Source: Nymphaea colorata (lineage: Eukaryota > Streptophyta > Magnoliopsida > Nymphaeales > Nymphaeaceae). From it: DNA of 64,000 nucleotides. This document shows, piece after piece, positions 54,641 to 64,000 of this stretch. The notes under the pieces are model-generated. The model saw only the letters and a program-made list of their open reading frames with translations. It did no database searches and was not told the DNA's origin. Within the stretch, counting starts at the first letter, position 1, and every line of letters starts with the position of its first letter. The stretch covers positions 25,187,716-25,251,715 of the forward strand of contig NC_045144.1 of assembly GCF_008831285.2 (NCBI RefSeq), in the 5' to 3' direction. The translations under genes were made by a program, and so were the position numbers.

Positions 54641-55289
54641 TGTGATTAGATACAATACAATTCATGAATGAAGTTCGAGCAAACCGATTTTATAACTAAT
54701 CAAATACACATTTAATATCTACTTGTGATTTCAATTTTTATGGTTATAAATTTTATTTCAAAAGTATTAAAGGAACTGAATCTTAATTTCATAATGACAT
54801 AGTGCAAGAACCGCTGTGAGATGGGGGCTCTTTCCCTTTTATTGAGATTTTTTTTAGCCAATTTTATGTCGTTTAAAAGATGGGCACCAGTGGTTTTGTA
54901 ATTTTTTTTTATTTTTCTTGAGAAAAGTCAATTATCCCGCTTTCATTTGTTTTTGCTTCTCGTTGTTTTTGCTTATTTCTTTACTAAACGTAATGATGGA
55001 GAAATTTCATACTTCATCTTGAATTTCTTTTTTAAGGAAAAGCCTTTGCACTGTTGAATAACGTTATTGGCACACGTGAAATTTTATCTTTTTTTTTTAA
55101 TACTGTCTTTCATATAAAAAAAATATTTTCCACTTTTAGCCAAAGGAACAGTCTTATCATTTGTTTCGCATTGCCAATAAAATTGATGACAGCTGATGAA
55201 GGCGGAGCTTCATTTGACAGTTCTCAGTAAAAGGAAGACTCTTATGAAAAAACACGGTAAGACCCACCTTGGAGATGAAAACGAGGGTT
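54641..55289. other. Intergenic, nothing recognised
   Basis: AT-rich with T-homopolymers. No supported coding region. Confidence 0.5.
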
Positions 55290-55668
55290 TATGGGGACGT
55301 CAACTAATTTTATTCCGAATAAGATGTACTCTTAATTTTATTTATTTTTTAGATATTTATATATTTGGATTCAAAGACAAGTTATAAAATTCGATTCTAC
55401 AATTCAAATATAATCCAAATTCGACTTTTACATTTATATCTGAATTTAAGTCCGAATTTTAAATCGAATGTATCTGATTTTCAAAATGTAATGTAAGAAC
55501 ATTCGATATAGGATATTTATCTAAAACTAAAGCTGATATGAATATAATTCGATAAGAGATATTTACATATATTCAAATTCGAATTCAATCCAATTTTTTA
55601 AATGAAATATTAATTTTTTTCATATTTGATTTTTTTTGCAACTCAAATTGAATATATTGACATCCCTA
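55290..55668. mobile_element. GATTCAAATCCGAATC-rich hAT-like MITE
   Basis: Begins TATGGGGACGTCAACTAATTT and ends AATATATTGACATCCCTA, with AATTCGATTCTACAATTC and TCAAATTCGAATTCAATCC words inside. The ends follow the family rule, but no clean target duplication is visible. Confidence 0.5.
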
Positions 55669-56204
55669 CAAATTTCTCTTGGATAAGTTTTTAGCTTTGC
55701 CTTATTTCTTACATGTTTTATTCATGGGATTCATTTTTATTCTGATTGCTTTTTGGGGGTCAATCTTCCTTTGGACTTCTTATGGAACAGAATCTTGAAA
55801 TTCTTGTCATAAATTGTTGTTGTTGTTCAGAATGAATCGGTCTCCCCATCGAAATTTTGCACGGGAGGTGATTTTAGTCGGAGAGCTAGATTTTGAACGG
55901 TCGACTGTAATTAGATTTGTGGTTTTAGTAAAACAAAGATTTGAGAACCACAAAGTTATCATTTGGATTATGTTGATGAAACAAAAAATTTTGGAGATGA
56001 AAGGTCAGATTTGAAATTCGTAGTTATAAAATCCATGAAAATTTATTGGTGTAATTTTTATATTTCCAGCGAAAGGTTCAAGATATTTGTTGAAGTTGAA
56101 AAATACAAAGTTTTATGATTCAAGATTTGAAAAACTTAAACCACTTTATATTTTAAAATGAAGTAATCAGACAATCTTCGCAAGGCCCTTTTTTATTGTA
56201 GGAG
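55669..56204. other. Intergenic, nothing recognised
   Basis: A 66-aa open stretch at 55814-56014 (plus) has no known domain. No repeat was recognised. Confidence 0.45.
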
Positions 56205-56345
56205 AAAAAACCGTGGAGGAGATGAACATCGTACGGTTACGGTAAATTTCACCCATTAATTGGTGTGTGCATCAAACGGAGTGAAATTTACCACGTTAAA
56301 ACGGTACGACTGCGGTATATTTCACCCGAAAAAAGTCTGAGGTGA
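56205..56345. mobile_element. Decayed relative of the 62518-63608 Tourist-like element
   Basis: Contains GTGTGTGCATCAAACGGAGTG (near the TIR word GTGCATCAAAC) and three GTGAAATTTACC/GGTAAATTTCACC-type palindromic words, the same vocabulary as the palindromes at 63404-63558. Ends not defined. Confidence 0.4.
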
Positions 56346-56363
56346 GAGTTCAAGCAGATTTTT

Positions 56364-56720
56364 TTGAAAGCTGTTAGGGCTCTCAAAAAAATCTCATTTT
56401 CTCTTCTTTCCCCTCCGTCGCCTCTTCCCCTTTCCTCTCTCGGTCTCTCGTTCCTCTCCTCTCTCAGAGCCTCTCCTCTCTCACTCTCTCCATCCTATTT
56501 CTTTTCTCGCCTCTTCCCCTCTCCACTTGCTCTCTCCTTTCTCTCCTCTCTCACTCTCGTCTCTCTTTCTTGCCCCTTCCTCTCTGTGAAGCCATCTTCC
56601 TCTCTATGTCGAAGCCTGCACTTCGCCTCTCTGTCGAAGCCGGCGATCTTCCTCTGCCTCCTTCGCGCCAAGTGAGGTGGCCTTGCTTCTCCCCCCTCTC
56701 TCTTTGTTTATGCTATATGG
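56364..56720. repeat. CT-rich low-complexity stretch
   Basis: About 350 bp dominated by CTCTC, CCTCTTCC and CTCTCTCG words, ending CTTCGCGCCAAGTGAGG. The long open frame through it encodes mostly Ser, Leu and Pro and is a composition artefact. It may be the 5' region of a vanished gene or part of a transposon. Confidence 0.6.
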
Positions 56721-57518
56721 TGCCCTAATCCCCTTTCTCTTTTGTCTCTCTTTTCTCCTTCTGTTTCTAGAAATTGTATAGATTTACTCCGTATGGAAGG
56801 ACACACATATATGACATTGTGTAACACTATGAGAGCTAGAAATTTATTGGAGGATATTGTAATCACCTCAAATTTTTCCAAATGATATGCTCTTTTATCA
56901 AAACACAAAACCCAATTTTTTGATCCAAATTATATCCAAAAACCAAGTTCAGATCCAAATCAAGCATTTCAAACCCAAAATTCGAATCAAGTTCGAAACG
57001 ATAAAATTTGAGTGTCGCGCGTGAACGGACCTTCCCTTTGCTTTAAGAACTCATTTCTCATACCAAAATGTTTTTTAAACCCAAGTCGCACGCTCGAACG
57101 AGTCGACAACTGACTAAACCAAAATCGGATTTGGAGCGAGTTTGGAGTCGCTCAAAATGGAGTCGACCACCTTTTTTTATAACGAAAAAAAAATTATACG
57201 CCTTTTAGATAAATTAAACAAAAAAAATGATTTTTTATGCTTTTACTTGAAAAACCTTTTTTATATTTTAAATAAAAAAATATATTATGCTTCCTATATA
57301 AAAAACATTTTTTATATTGAATTTCATCAAAAAAATAAAATAAAATAAAAAAATTGCACGTCCCGCGATGCAAAGTCGGGCGACTCTGCATCGCGTAGCG
57401 CACGTGCGCGATCACGTAGCATTGCGATACGCGAATCACGTGAAGTGATTGCTGTACATGAACACTGCAACGCACGGCAGTGCCTTGCACGCAGCAAGGC
57501 ACTGCCGCGCGCGTAACT
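56721..57518. other. Intergenic, with a GC-rich palindrome-prone patch
   Basis: 56721-57350 shows nothing recognisable. 57355-57515 is unusually GC-rich for the window, with internal inverted words (GGCAGTGCCTTGCACGCAGC, AAGGCACTGCC) that could fold. It directly abuts the 57519 element. Confidence 0.45.
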
Positions 57519-58574
57519 TAAGCCTGGGCATCGGATCGGGCCACCGCCAGGTACCCAACACCAGTTTCGACTCGGGCCTGGAACTTTCTTTAACGGGCCC
57601 GATTTTGTCGGGCCTGGCCTGACCCGATACTTAATGGGTCGGGCTTGGGCCTCATCGTGCGATTGTCGACGGCCCAACAAGCCTGTTAAAGAATTTTTCT
57701 TTTTTTTTAAATTAACGTATGTTATTCACTTATTCTTAATGTTAAGGTTCTCCTCCGCCGAACTTCGGCTAAGCCCTAATCGTCCCCGAGGACCCCGACT
57801 GGCAACTTCCCATCGCTGAACGCCTCCTCCAATCCTCCCCGTCGGGCGTTGCGGCGTCGCACTCCTCTCCATCGCCCATTTCCCATCGGTTGTCACCGCC
57901 GGCGCCATCACCGTCGAAGGCATGTTCCCTGTTCTATCTCTCCCTCTTTCTCTCACTCTGTTTCTCTAGATTGAGGGCCGTCGGCCGTCGCGGCGTCGCA
58001 CTCGCCCATCAGCTTGTCCTCTCCGTCACCCATTGCCCATCGGCCACCGGCGCCATCTCCGTCGAAGGCATGTTCCCTGTTCTATCTTTCCCTCTTTCTC
58101 TCACTCCGTAACAGAGTGTATAGTATCTCTCTGGGCCGCCGGCCCCTCTCTTTACATCTCTGATCTCTCACTCATAGTAACTGTCTGTTATCCCCACTGT
58201 TGTCCGTTTATCTCTCATAAGCTTTAAATTTCTTTCTGTCTAATGGTGTTTAAAGCATGAAAATTTTGAGTAAAACATGAAAATTTTGATGATGTATGCT
58301 TGGTTCAGCAAGAGTAAAAGCCTGGCCCGACAATAGTTAAAAGGGTAAAAAAAACATAAAAATAGTGTATGCTTGAAAAAGCTCGGCCCGACAAGACCGG
58401 GCTAGGCCCGGCTATAATCGGGCTGGGCTGGGCCTCGGGCATACACTAAAGCCTGAGGCCCAATAACACAGGAGGCCGGCCAGGCCAGGATTCGGGCTGG
58501 CCCAATAGATTTGTCGGGCTTGCATTTGGCCATTTTTTTCGGATCGGGCCAGCTCGGCCCAATGCCCAACCTTA
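57519..58574. mobile_element. 1.06-kb non-autonomous element, TAAGCCTGGGCATCGG family, with captured GC-rich interior
   Basis: Starts TAAGCCTGGGCATCGGATC and ends GGCCCAATGCCCAACCTTA, imperfect inverted repeats of the 2485-2759 family. Both subterminal regions are full of GGGCC/CGGGC words. The interior (about 57745-58240) differs in kind. It is GC-rich, reads like the start of a gene (TCCTCCGCCG, then CTCTCTC runs), and contains a two-copy ~110-bp repeat. No transposase. The 8-bp flanks do not match, so the ends or age are uncertain. Confidence 0.6.
57851..58108. repeat. Two-copy ~110-bp direct repeat inside the 57519 element
   Basis: Copies 57851-57959 and 57990-58108. Both start GCGGCGTCGCACTC and share CGTCGAAGGCATGTTCCCTG and CCCTCTTTCTCTCACTC. 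The middle differs by small indels and substitutions. Confidence 0.85.
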
Positions 58575-59200
58575 CGCATGTTATGCCAAGACGTCGGGTG
58601 CTGTTGCGTGATAGAACACAGCGGCCTGCAACAGTGCAGGCTCCTCCTCTTTTCTTGCGAAAACCGCCCCTTGGGGGTCGGTTTTGGTTTTTTTGGGTGG
58701 GTAATAGTCATGCCCACACCTCAAAAGGTGTTTGCGGGCTAGTGGTCTATCCCATTTTATGAAAACATTTTTTTTTTGAAAAAAAGTTTGAAAATAATTC
58801 AAAATTTGTATAAAAATAGTATCAAATTCAAAAAAATTTAAAATTTGAGTTTTGGCTCCAAAATTCTTTATAAATACCTCTTTCTCCTTTCTTTTGGGTA
58901 AGAGCTAGCCCTTCGAGAAGCTCTAGCAAATTTTTACTTGAGGACCTAGAAATTTTACTCCTCTTCCTCAATTTCCATCTTCCTCTTCCATTCTCACTCC
59001 CTCTCTCTTTCTCCAATACTTGAGAGTAAGCTTCATCAAGTTACAACTCTCTTGAAGGCCACAACTTCTCCATTTTGGAGCTTGAAGTGAGACTATTTCA
59101 AGCTAAGATGTTCATCTTCCCTAAATTATTCTCATTAGAGGTATGCAATTAATATCTCACATCTTTCTTTTTTCATTTTCTTCTCATCTTCATCTCCCCA
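58575..59200 (+). promoter_or_regulatory. TATA box and CT-rich leader of unknown transcription unit
   Basis: TTCTTTATAAATACC at about 58866-58880 is a textbook plant TATA box. It is followed by a pyrimidine-rich leader-like stretch and a possible donor (TTAGAG|GTATGC, about 59141). No coding region with a known domain follows. It may be a retrotransposon LTR promoter or a non-coding transcript. Confidence 0.35.
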
Positions 59201-59850
59201 TAGCCCAATGAGATAACCCTCAATCTCTATTTTAGAGACAAGAAGCTATTGCTCGAGTGCACTTGGAGCATGGAAAAATGCGATGATCTTCCATTTCATG
59301 ATTGAATCATGTTTTCTCTTTTATTAAATATAACATTATTTTGGTTTATTCATTTCCTCTCTTCTTCATTTTTAAATGGCTATACGAGATAGTCTATCAA
59401 CCTCTATTTTAGGGTTGAGAAGCTATGCTCGAGTGCACCAGAAGCATGAGAAGATGAGATGATATTTCATTTTATGATTAAATCATGCTCTTTCTTTTCA
59501 TGAATATATTTTTGTTGTTCTTTTGATTCTTTTTATTTTTCTCTCTTCTTTCTCTCCTCATGGCCAAAAGAGATAGCCCTCAATCTCTATTTTAGAATAA
59601 AGAGGCTATGCTCGAGTACACCGAGAGCATGAGAAGATAAGATGATTTTTCATTTTCATGCTTGAGTCATGTTATTTCATTTCTTGAAATAGTCTTGTTT
59701 TGTTTCCCTCTTTCTCTCTTTTTTATTTCCCTATAACCAAAGGAGATAACTCTCAATCTCTATTTTATAGTGAAGAGGTTATGCTCAAGTGCACCGAGGG
59801 TATGAGATGATGAAATGGTATATCATTTCATAGTTACATCATGTTCTTCC
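59201..59850. repeat. Four-copy diverged ~180-bp tandem repeat
   Basis: The landmark TCTCTATTTTA occurs at about 59225, 59402, 59585 and 59757 (intervals 177, 183, 172). Each copy follows the same order: GAGATA...CTCAATCTCTATTTTAG, GCTATGCTCGAGTGCACC, GAGCATGAGAAGATGAGATGAT, TTTCATTTCATG, then a TTTCTCTC-rich spacer. The copies are strongly diverged. Confidence 0.85.
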
Positions 59851-61565
59851 TCCTACTTGAACCTTTCTCTCTCCATCATGCTCTCTTTTTCCTTTCTTGA
59901 ATATTGTTTACATATTATCCATGCATGTTTGTTTGGTTTTTCATTTATATGTGAATGTATGGCGAGAATGAGAGTGTGTTTTGAGACTTTTTATCTTTAT
60001 ATTAATTTTTGAGGTTGAGACTTGTCCAACCCGAGGAAAACCCTCACAAAATATGTACATTTAATAATCTAATTAGGAACCTTAATGAGCGATTTATCAT
60101 GTGGTTTGGCTCTCTTCCATACCCAATGGTGGAAGACAATATATTCCCTTATAACGAACAAAATAATAATGTTATATGTTCAAATATAAATCATATTTTA
60201 CAAAAGATTTTTGAAAGCAAATACCCTCTCTAATGTGGTTTTGGAGACTTTACTTAAGTCTTGCATGAGTCCAAGCTCCCCTCCGACGTACATTAAACTT
60301 GAAGTCGGTTGTTTTAAAATCATCTATTCACTTCTAATCTCATGAAGACATGTATGTGTATACAAGTTATATACATATATGTGCACTTGATGATTCTCTT
60401 GATCTTTCTCTTTCTATGTTTCCACATTCTATTTTACAAATTTTCATATACATATGAATGCATATATATATGAATGTCCTACTTTCTCCCTCTAAAATCT
60501 TTTGTCTCTTTTTAACTCAAATGCCTTCATATATATATATATATATATACATTGCTCTATTTCTTTTCCTTTAAAAGTTTCTCTTTCTATTCAAACTAAT
60601 GAAGTTTGTACAATGTTTCATATATGTGTACATGTAATAGTATATATGTGTATTTTTCTATCTCCCTCTCTTTCTCTATTTCTTTTGAAAGTTTCATTTT
60701 CCTTTTCTACTTAAATTTAAACATCATTTTCATAAACTTATATAATATATATATTTCTTTTAAATCTTTGATTTTGTGATTTTCAAGATCTCTTTCTCTC
60801 TCTCCTTCTCTATATTTTCTTATGATCAAGTATCTCATCTCTTGCATTCTTTTGGACATTTTTCTTTTTCAAGATCATTTTCATTTACCAACTCCAACTA
60901 CAACTCAAGTAATAACCTAATATTGGATGCATGCTTGATGGTCTACAACCCCAATCCAATTTCAAAATTTTTTTTTCTTTGTAAAAATATTTATGTTAAT
61001 TATAAAACAAAAATCGTAGATGTATGTTGTGGTATGAATGTTTTGTTTTCTTGCAATCATATAGGATCGATGAATTCATGCATTTCACTCACTTAACATC
61101 ACTTATGATCACAAGCACCACTCCAAAGAACTTAAGCAAGATGAGATTGAAATCTAACTAGGTAGTAACCGGATTAGAGCAAAATTTCAAACCTACTTAA
61201 AGTCTTAAGAAAACACTAAAATAACTTCAAAGTGATTTCCCAATCTTTTCAAATGATATATGCAAAGATTTCTCAATTCTAGTTTTCTTAAAATGTTTCA
61301 CATTCTCATGTAAGTTTTCAAGAAACTTTTCAAAAGTTTGAAACATCAAACTTTTAATGTTTTTCTATATCGCATATAGAGTGGAAAAGATGTTTAAGTC
61401 AAAGTGAAATGCAACAATAATAGACATAGCCATTGAATTGATTACCCCCGGTAAAAGCACCGAAGATGATCGATCCTCGTACCGACGGGCGAGTCTCTTT
61501 CTCTCTCATTTTCAAAATAAAACTCATTTTTCTGAAGCACTCCAAAACCAACCAAAATTTTGGGG
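59851..61565. other. Intergenic, AT/CT-rich, no gene recognised
   Basis: Open stretches at 60009-60233 and 60776-61096 (plus) have no known domain. Short (TA)n at 60530-60550. It may be the rest of a long LTR begun near 58.8 kb, but no LTR partner, primer-binding site or TG...CA ends were found. Confidence 0.4.
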
Positions 61566-62306
61566 ATGCGAATAGATGCTCGTGACATTACCATAGAAGA
61601 ACAAGTAGCTATTTTTCTTTTGACAATTGGACATAATGAATGGAATCATGTCGTTCAAAATACGTTCCAACATTTCGGACAAACAAACAAGGTTTCGCAA
61701 TATAAAATGATTCATTTCTCATAACGTCATGACTGTAGTTAGATTACGTTTTGGCATGATGAAAAGGAAGTGCAACAGACTTAAGAGTATTGTATAATGT
61801 ACTTGATCATCAAACTGACTCGTTTGTTGCCCCAGAATGTACGTAGCTCCACCAACCAATGCATTCTTTTTATAAGCATGTAACAATGTATAAATAAATT
61901 GTGTTCAATTGTAGACAAATATTATCTTGCTAATGGGGGATATCCAAATATTGTCGGTTTGCTAACACCTTATCGAGGGCATCGTCATCATATGTCTGAG
62001 TTTAACACTCTGGAGGCACGCTCACCTATAACTCAAGATGAATTATTCAACCATAGGCATTCATTACTTTAAAATGCAATATAAAGAACTTTCGGCATGT
62101 TGAAAGGTCGTTTTTCAATATTGAAAATGCAAATGGAGTATCCATTCAAAAAACAAGTTCAAATTGTTCTTGCTACATGTGTATTTCACAACTTCATAAT
62201 TGAATACAATTCAAATGTTGACCAATTTGTTGATGAAGATGCACATTCGAATGATAACTTTGGCTTAAGCGAACCAAAAATTGCAAGCCAAACACATCAG
62301 CGATAA
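61566..62306 (+). pseudogene. PIF/Harbinger transposase pseudogene
   Basis: Two collinear remnants of a DDE_4-type transposase. The first (61566-61720) encodes the N-terminal helix region (TIEEQVAIFLLTIGHNEWN), which matches the EEQVAxFLxxIxHN motif of plant Harbinger transposases, and ends at a stop. The second (61914-62306) encodes the C-terminal catalytic part (KYYLANGGYPNIVGLLTPYRG, then ELFNHRHS, RTFGMLKGRF and VFHNFI). Between the two, the central DDE segment is missing. In the second piece two TAA stops replace residues of the usual RNxIERTFG block, including the position of the expected third catalytic acid. The coding capacity is dead. It lies about 210 bp upstream of a Tourist-like element of the same superfamily. 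Confidence 0.85.
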
Positions 62307-62517
62307 AGCAACAATTCTATGAGAACAGCTATAACAACTCAAATGTTTAACACAATATCAATTGAATAATAAGTTAATTTATGAATTTTGACTATTGTTT
62401 CATTTGATTGTTTGACATTTGTTTTGTTTCAAAAATGATCCTAGCCAAAAGTACCATGTGGTTTTCGAAGGTTGGTCGCAAGGCATATATAACAGTTGGG
62501 AGCGGTGCCAACCTTTA

Positions 62518-63608
62518 GGGTGCGTTTGATGCACAGGAAAAAATTTAACGTGGTAAATTTTTCTGGCAAATTTTCCTGAAAAAAAAAACAGGATGAAATT
62601 TAACCCTCTTCCGATTTGAGGTCATGTTTGATGTCCGATTTGAGGTCATGTTTGATGCACAGAAAAAATTTAACCAGGTAATTTTAACTCTGTTTGATGC
62701 ACAATGAAAAATTTAACAGGATATATGATGGTTTTAAGCCCATGTAACAACAAGCGTTTTAAGCCCATGTAACTGATCTCCCCATATTTGAACGTGTGCA
62801 TCCCTATAGGAGTTCAGTTCAGTTCTTTCCTATTCTACGCAAAGAATGGCTGATATCACCAAGTCCCCAAGCCAATGATATATGTGGCCGACAATTCTGC
62901 ATAAATCAACTTGGAAGTCAAGTTTATGACTAATATGTGGAAATACAAAATTGCAGTTGCAGAATGGTACGAGAATCACATAGATTGAAGCAAAATCCTA
63001 TGAGATTGAAGCAAAATGAAGACAGAACACAGAAATTTTCCTCATAACAGAAACAAGCGAAAGGATAGTTGACAGGCAGAGCAAGAGATAATGTGACGAC
63101 GGTGGGAGCTCTGGCCTGCACGCCTACTGCAACCCTCTTCCCTGTCAGTGAGAAATGGACAAGGGCTCCACTGCAAGGGAGGAGGAGCTCGTGAGGGGAA
63201 AATGGGCGAGAGAGGGAAAAATCGGGGGGAGGGCGTCCCTGTCGGCGATGGTGGGAGCTTTGGCCCTTTCTCTCCCCTTTCTTTCCACTGCGTCCCTTTT
63301 CTCTGCCGGTGAGGACGGAGGTATGCTAGAATGCGAGGAGGAGGAGAAAGGGGGCATTTACAGGTTGAGCGGGGGGAAGTTTGTCGAGCGCGGGGGGAGG
63401 ACGTCGAGCGGGTGGAATTCCACCGCTCGAAAGTCCGAGGTCGGAGCTCGGACTTTCGAGCGGGTGGAATTCCACCCGCTCCCATTGAGCGTTAAACGGG
63501 GTGAATTTCACCCCGTTTGATGCTGTTTTACTCGGGCGGGTGAAATTTCACCCGCCCGTACGATTTTTTCGGAAAAATCCGAATTCAACCGGTGCATCAA
63601 ACGCACCC
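62518..63608. mobile_element. Tourist-like PIF/Harbinger non-autonomous element
   Basis: A 1091-bp element with perfect 17-bp terminal inverted repeats: GGGTGCGTTTGATGCAC (62518-62534) and GTGCATCAAACGCACCC (63592-63608). It is flanked by TTA on both sides (62515-62517 and 63609-63611), the 3-bp duplication typical of PIF/Harbinger elements. Inside, the word GTTTGATGCACAG recurs near the left end. The middle (about 62780-63400) is unrelated and partly GC-rich, and the right end is a run of palindromes. It has no transposase. The open frames crossing 63042-63520 on both strands reflect GC-rich composition only. The perfect TIRs suggest a young insertion. Confidence 0.9.
63404..63558. repeat. 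Cluster of perfect and near-perfect palindromes
   Basis: Four units: about 63405-63429 (CGAGCGGGTGGAATTCCACC core); 63458-63481 (GAGCGGGTGGAATTCC and its inverse); 63494-63518 (AAACGGGGTGAATTTCACC core); 63533-63558 (CGGGCGGGTGAAA followed by its exact complement). The first two are also joined by AAAGTCCGAG / CTCGGACTTT (63430-63439 / 63447-63456), giving a larger nested hairpin. All lie inside the Tourist-like element. Confidence 0.92.
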
Positions 63609-63711
63609 TTAGTATATCGATACAAGGGCGCCCTCTTCGAATCATTTGATTCATTCGAAGCAACTGAGTATCACATGAATGAGTATCTCCACAACAAGTA
63701 TGATGTGTAAG

Positions 63712-64000
63712 TACGTAGGCATCCAGTCATTGAAAATGTCAATGCAAAGCAAGAAATAGAAGACAAGTTTGTTGAACGAAAGTGCAGCCACAAATGTTGG
63801 ATTATTTGTTTTGTGATTACCTGTTTTTATTGTTGGATATGTACTCATTAAACTTATATTTTGGATGAGAATCCACGCTTTTGTTGACGTTTTATAACTT
63901 TCATACAGGTTTAACTATATGGTTCTAACTTCTATTTGGTTAACTACATTGAACTTGTGGATATCATAGTTGTAACTATGTTATTTTTTTTTTCTACCTT
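63712..64000. other. Right edge, possible continuation of the split ORF
   Basis: After the stop at 63709-63711 the same frame stays open to about 63850 and ends in a hydrophobic Cys-rich stretch (CWIICFVITCFYCWICTH). This may be chance or read-through of a decayed gene. No other feature. Confidence 0.3.

Larger units (their letters stand above)
62415..63711 (+). pseudogene. RNase H1 N-terminal (viroplasmin-like) domain ORF split by a Tourist element
   Basis: Left part 62415-62517 carries KYHVVFEGWSQGIYNSWERC; right part 63609-63711 carries YKGALFESFDSFEA. Together they follow the pattern of the small hybrid-binding domain at the N-terminus of RNase H1 and in caulimovirus viroplasmin (aromatic-V-V-x-G, GIYxSWxxC, YKGAxFxSF). 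The frame is continuous if the 1091-bp element and one TTA copy are discounted. Upstream, an in-frame TGA lies near 62412. Downstream the frame stops at 63709-63711, or splices at GATGT|GTAAGT. No catalytic RNase H domain is visible in the window. It may be an exon of a cellular gene, a transposon ORF or an old integrated fragment. Inactive here because of the insertion. Confidence 0.6.

Noticed and set aside
56364..56675. 103-aa Ser/Leu-rich frame
   Set aside because: Low-complexity CT-rich sequence; composition explains it.
63042..63520. 121-147-aa frames on both strands
   Set aside because: They lie inside the Tourist-like element in GC-rich palindromic DNA and have no domain.

Overview
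The window is nuclear DNA from a flowering plant. Every recognisable gene is a plant family with spliced exons and canonical GT-AG introns. The intergenic DNA is AT-rich, full of (TA)n, (CT)n and (GA)n microsatellites, and crowded with LTR retrotransposon remnants and small DNA transposons. No tRNA, rRNA, CRISPR array, operon or prokaryotic feature was seen. The species cannot be fixed from the sequence alone.

Four protein genes could be modelled by hand, all with clean frames and splice sites. (1) 6975-20127, plus strand: an 11-exon CSC1-like/OSCA osmosensitive cation channel of 765 aa. (2) 21770-24531, minus strand: a 4-exon RNase III-like protein of the RTL2 type, 437 aa, or 364 aa from a later Met. 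It converges on the channel gene. (3) 37957-43046, plus strand: a 3-exon secreted class III peroxidase of the PER29 type, 323 aa. (4) 45288-47103, minus strand: a 2-exon CYP74 cytochrome P450 of 475 aa whose active-site residues mark it as a fatty-acid hydroperoxide lyase. It converges on the peroxidase gene. The genes do not form a pathway. The peroxidase and the lyase both act on peroxides, but on different substrates and in different compartments.

The rest is mobile-element territory. A 789-bp miniature copia element with a perfect 5-bp target duplication (17943-18731) and a hAT-type MITE with an 8-bp target duplication (12700-13091) sit in channel introns. A second deleted and apparently chimeric copia element lies at 31070-33024. 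Several hAT-like MITE families recur. One starts TAGGG(A/G)TG and is rich in GAGCTCGAG. One starts TAAGCCTGGGCATCGG. One starts CATAGCCACAAATAT. They pile up at 47.3-51.2 kb.

The right end (56-64 kb) is the most unusual part. It holds a 1.06-kb element with TIR-like ends and an internal GC-rich duplication (57519-58574). Next is a TATA box followed by four diverged ~180-bp tandem repeats. Then comes a dead PIF/Harbinger transposase gene (61566-62306). Last, a 1.09-kb Tourist/Harbinger-like element with perfect 17-bp TIRs and a TTA duplication (62518-63608) interrupts a reading frame resembling the RNase H1 N-terminal (viroplasmin-type) domain. That element carries a run of near-perfect palindromes.
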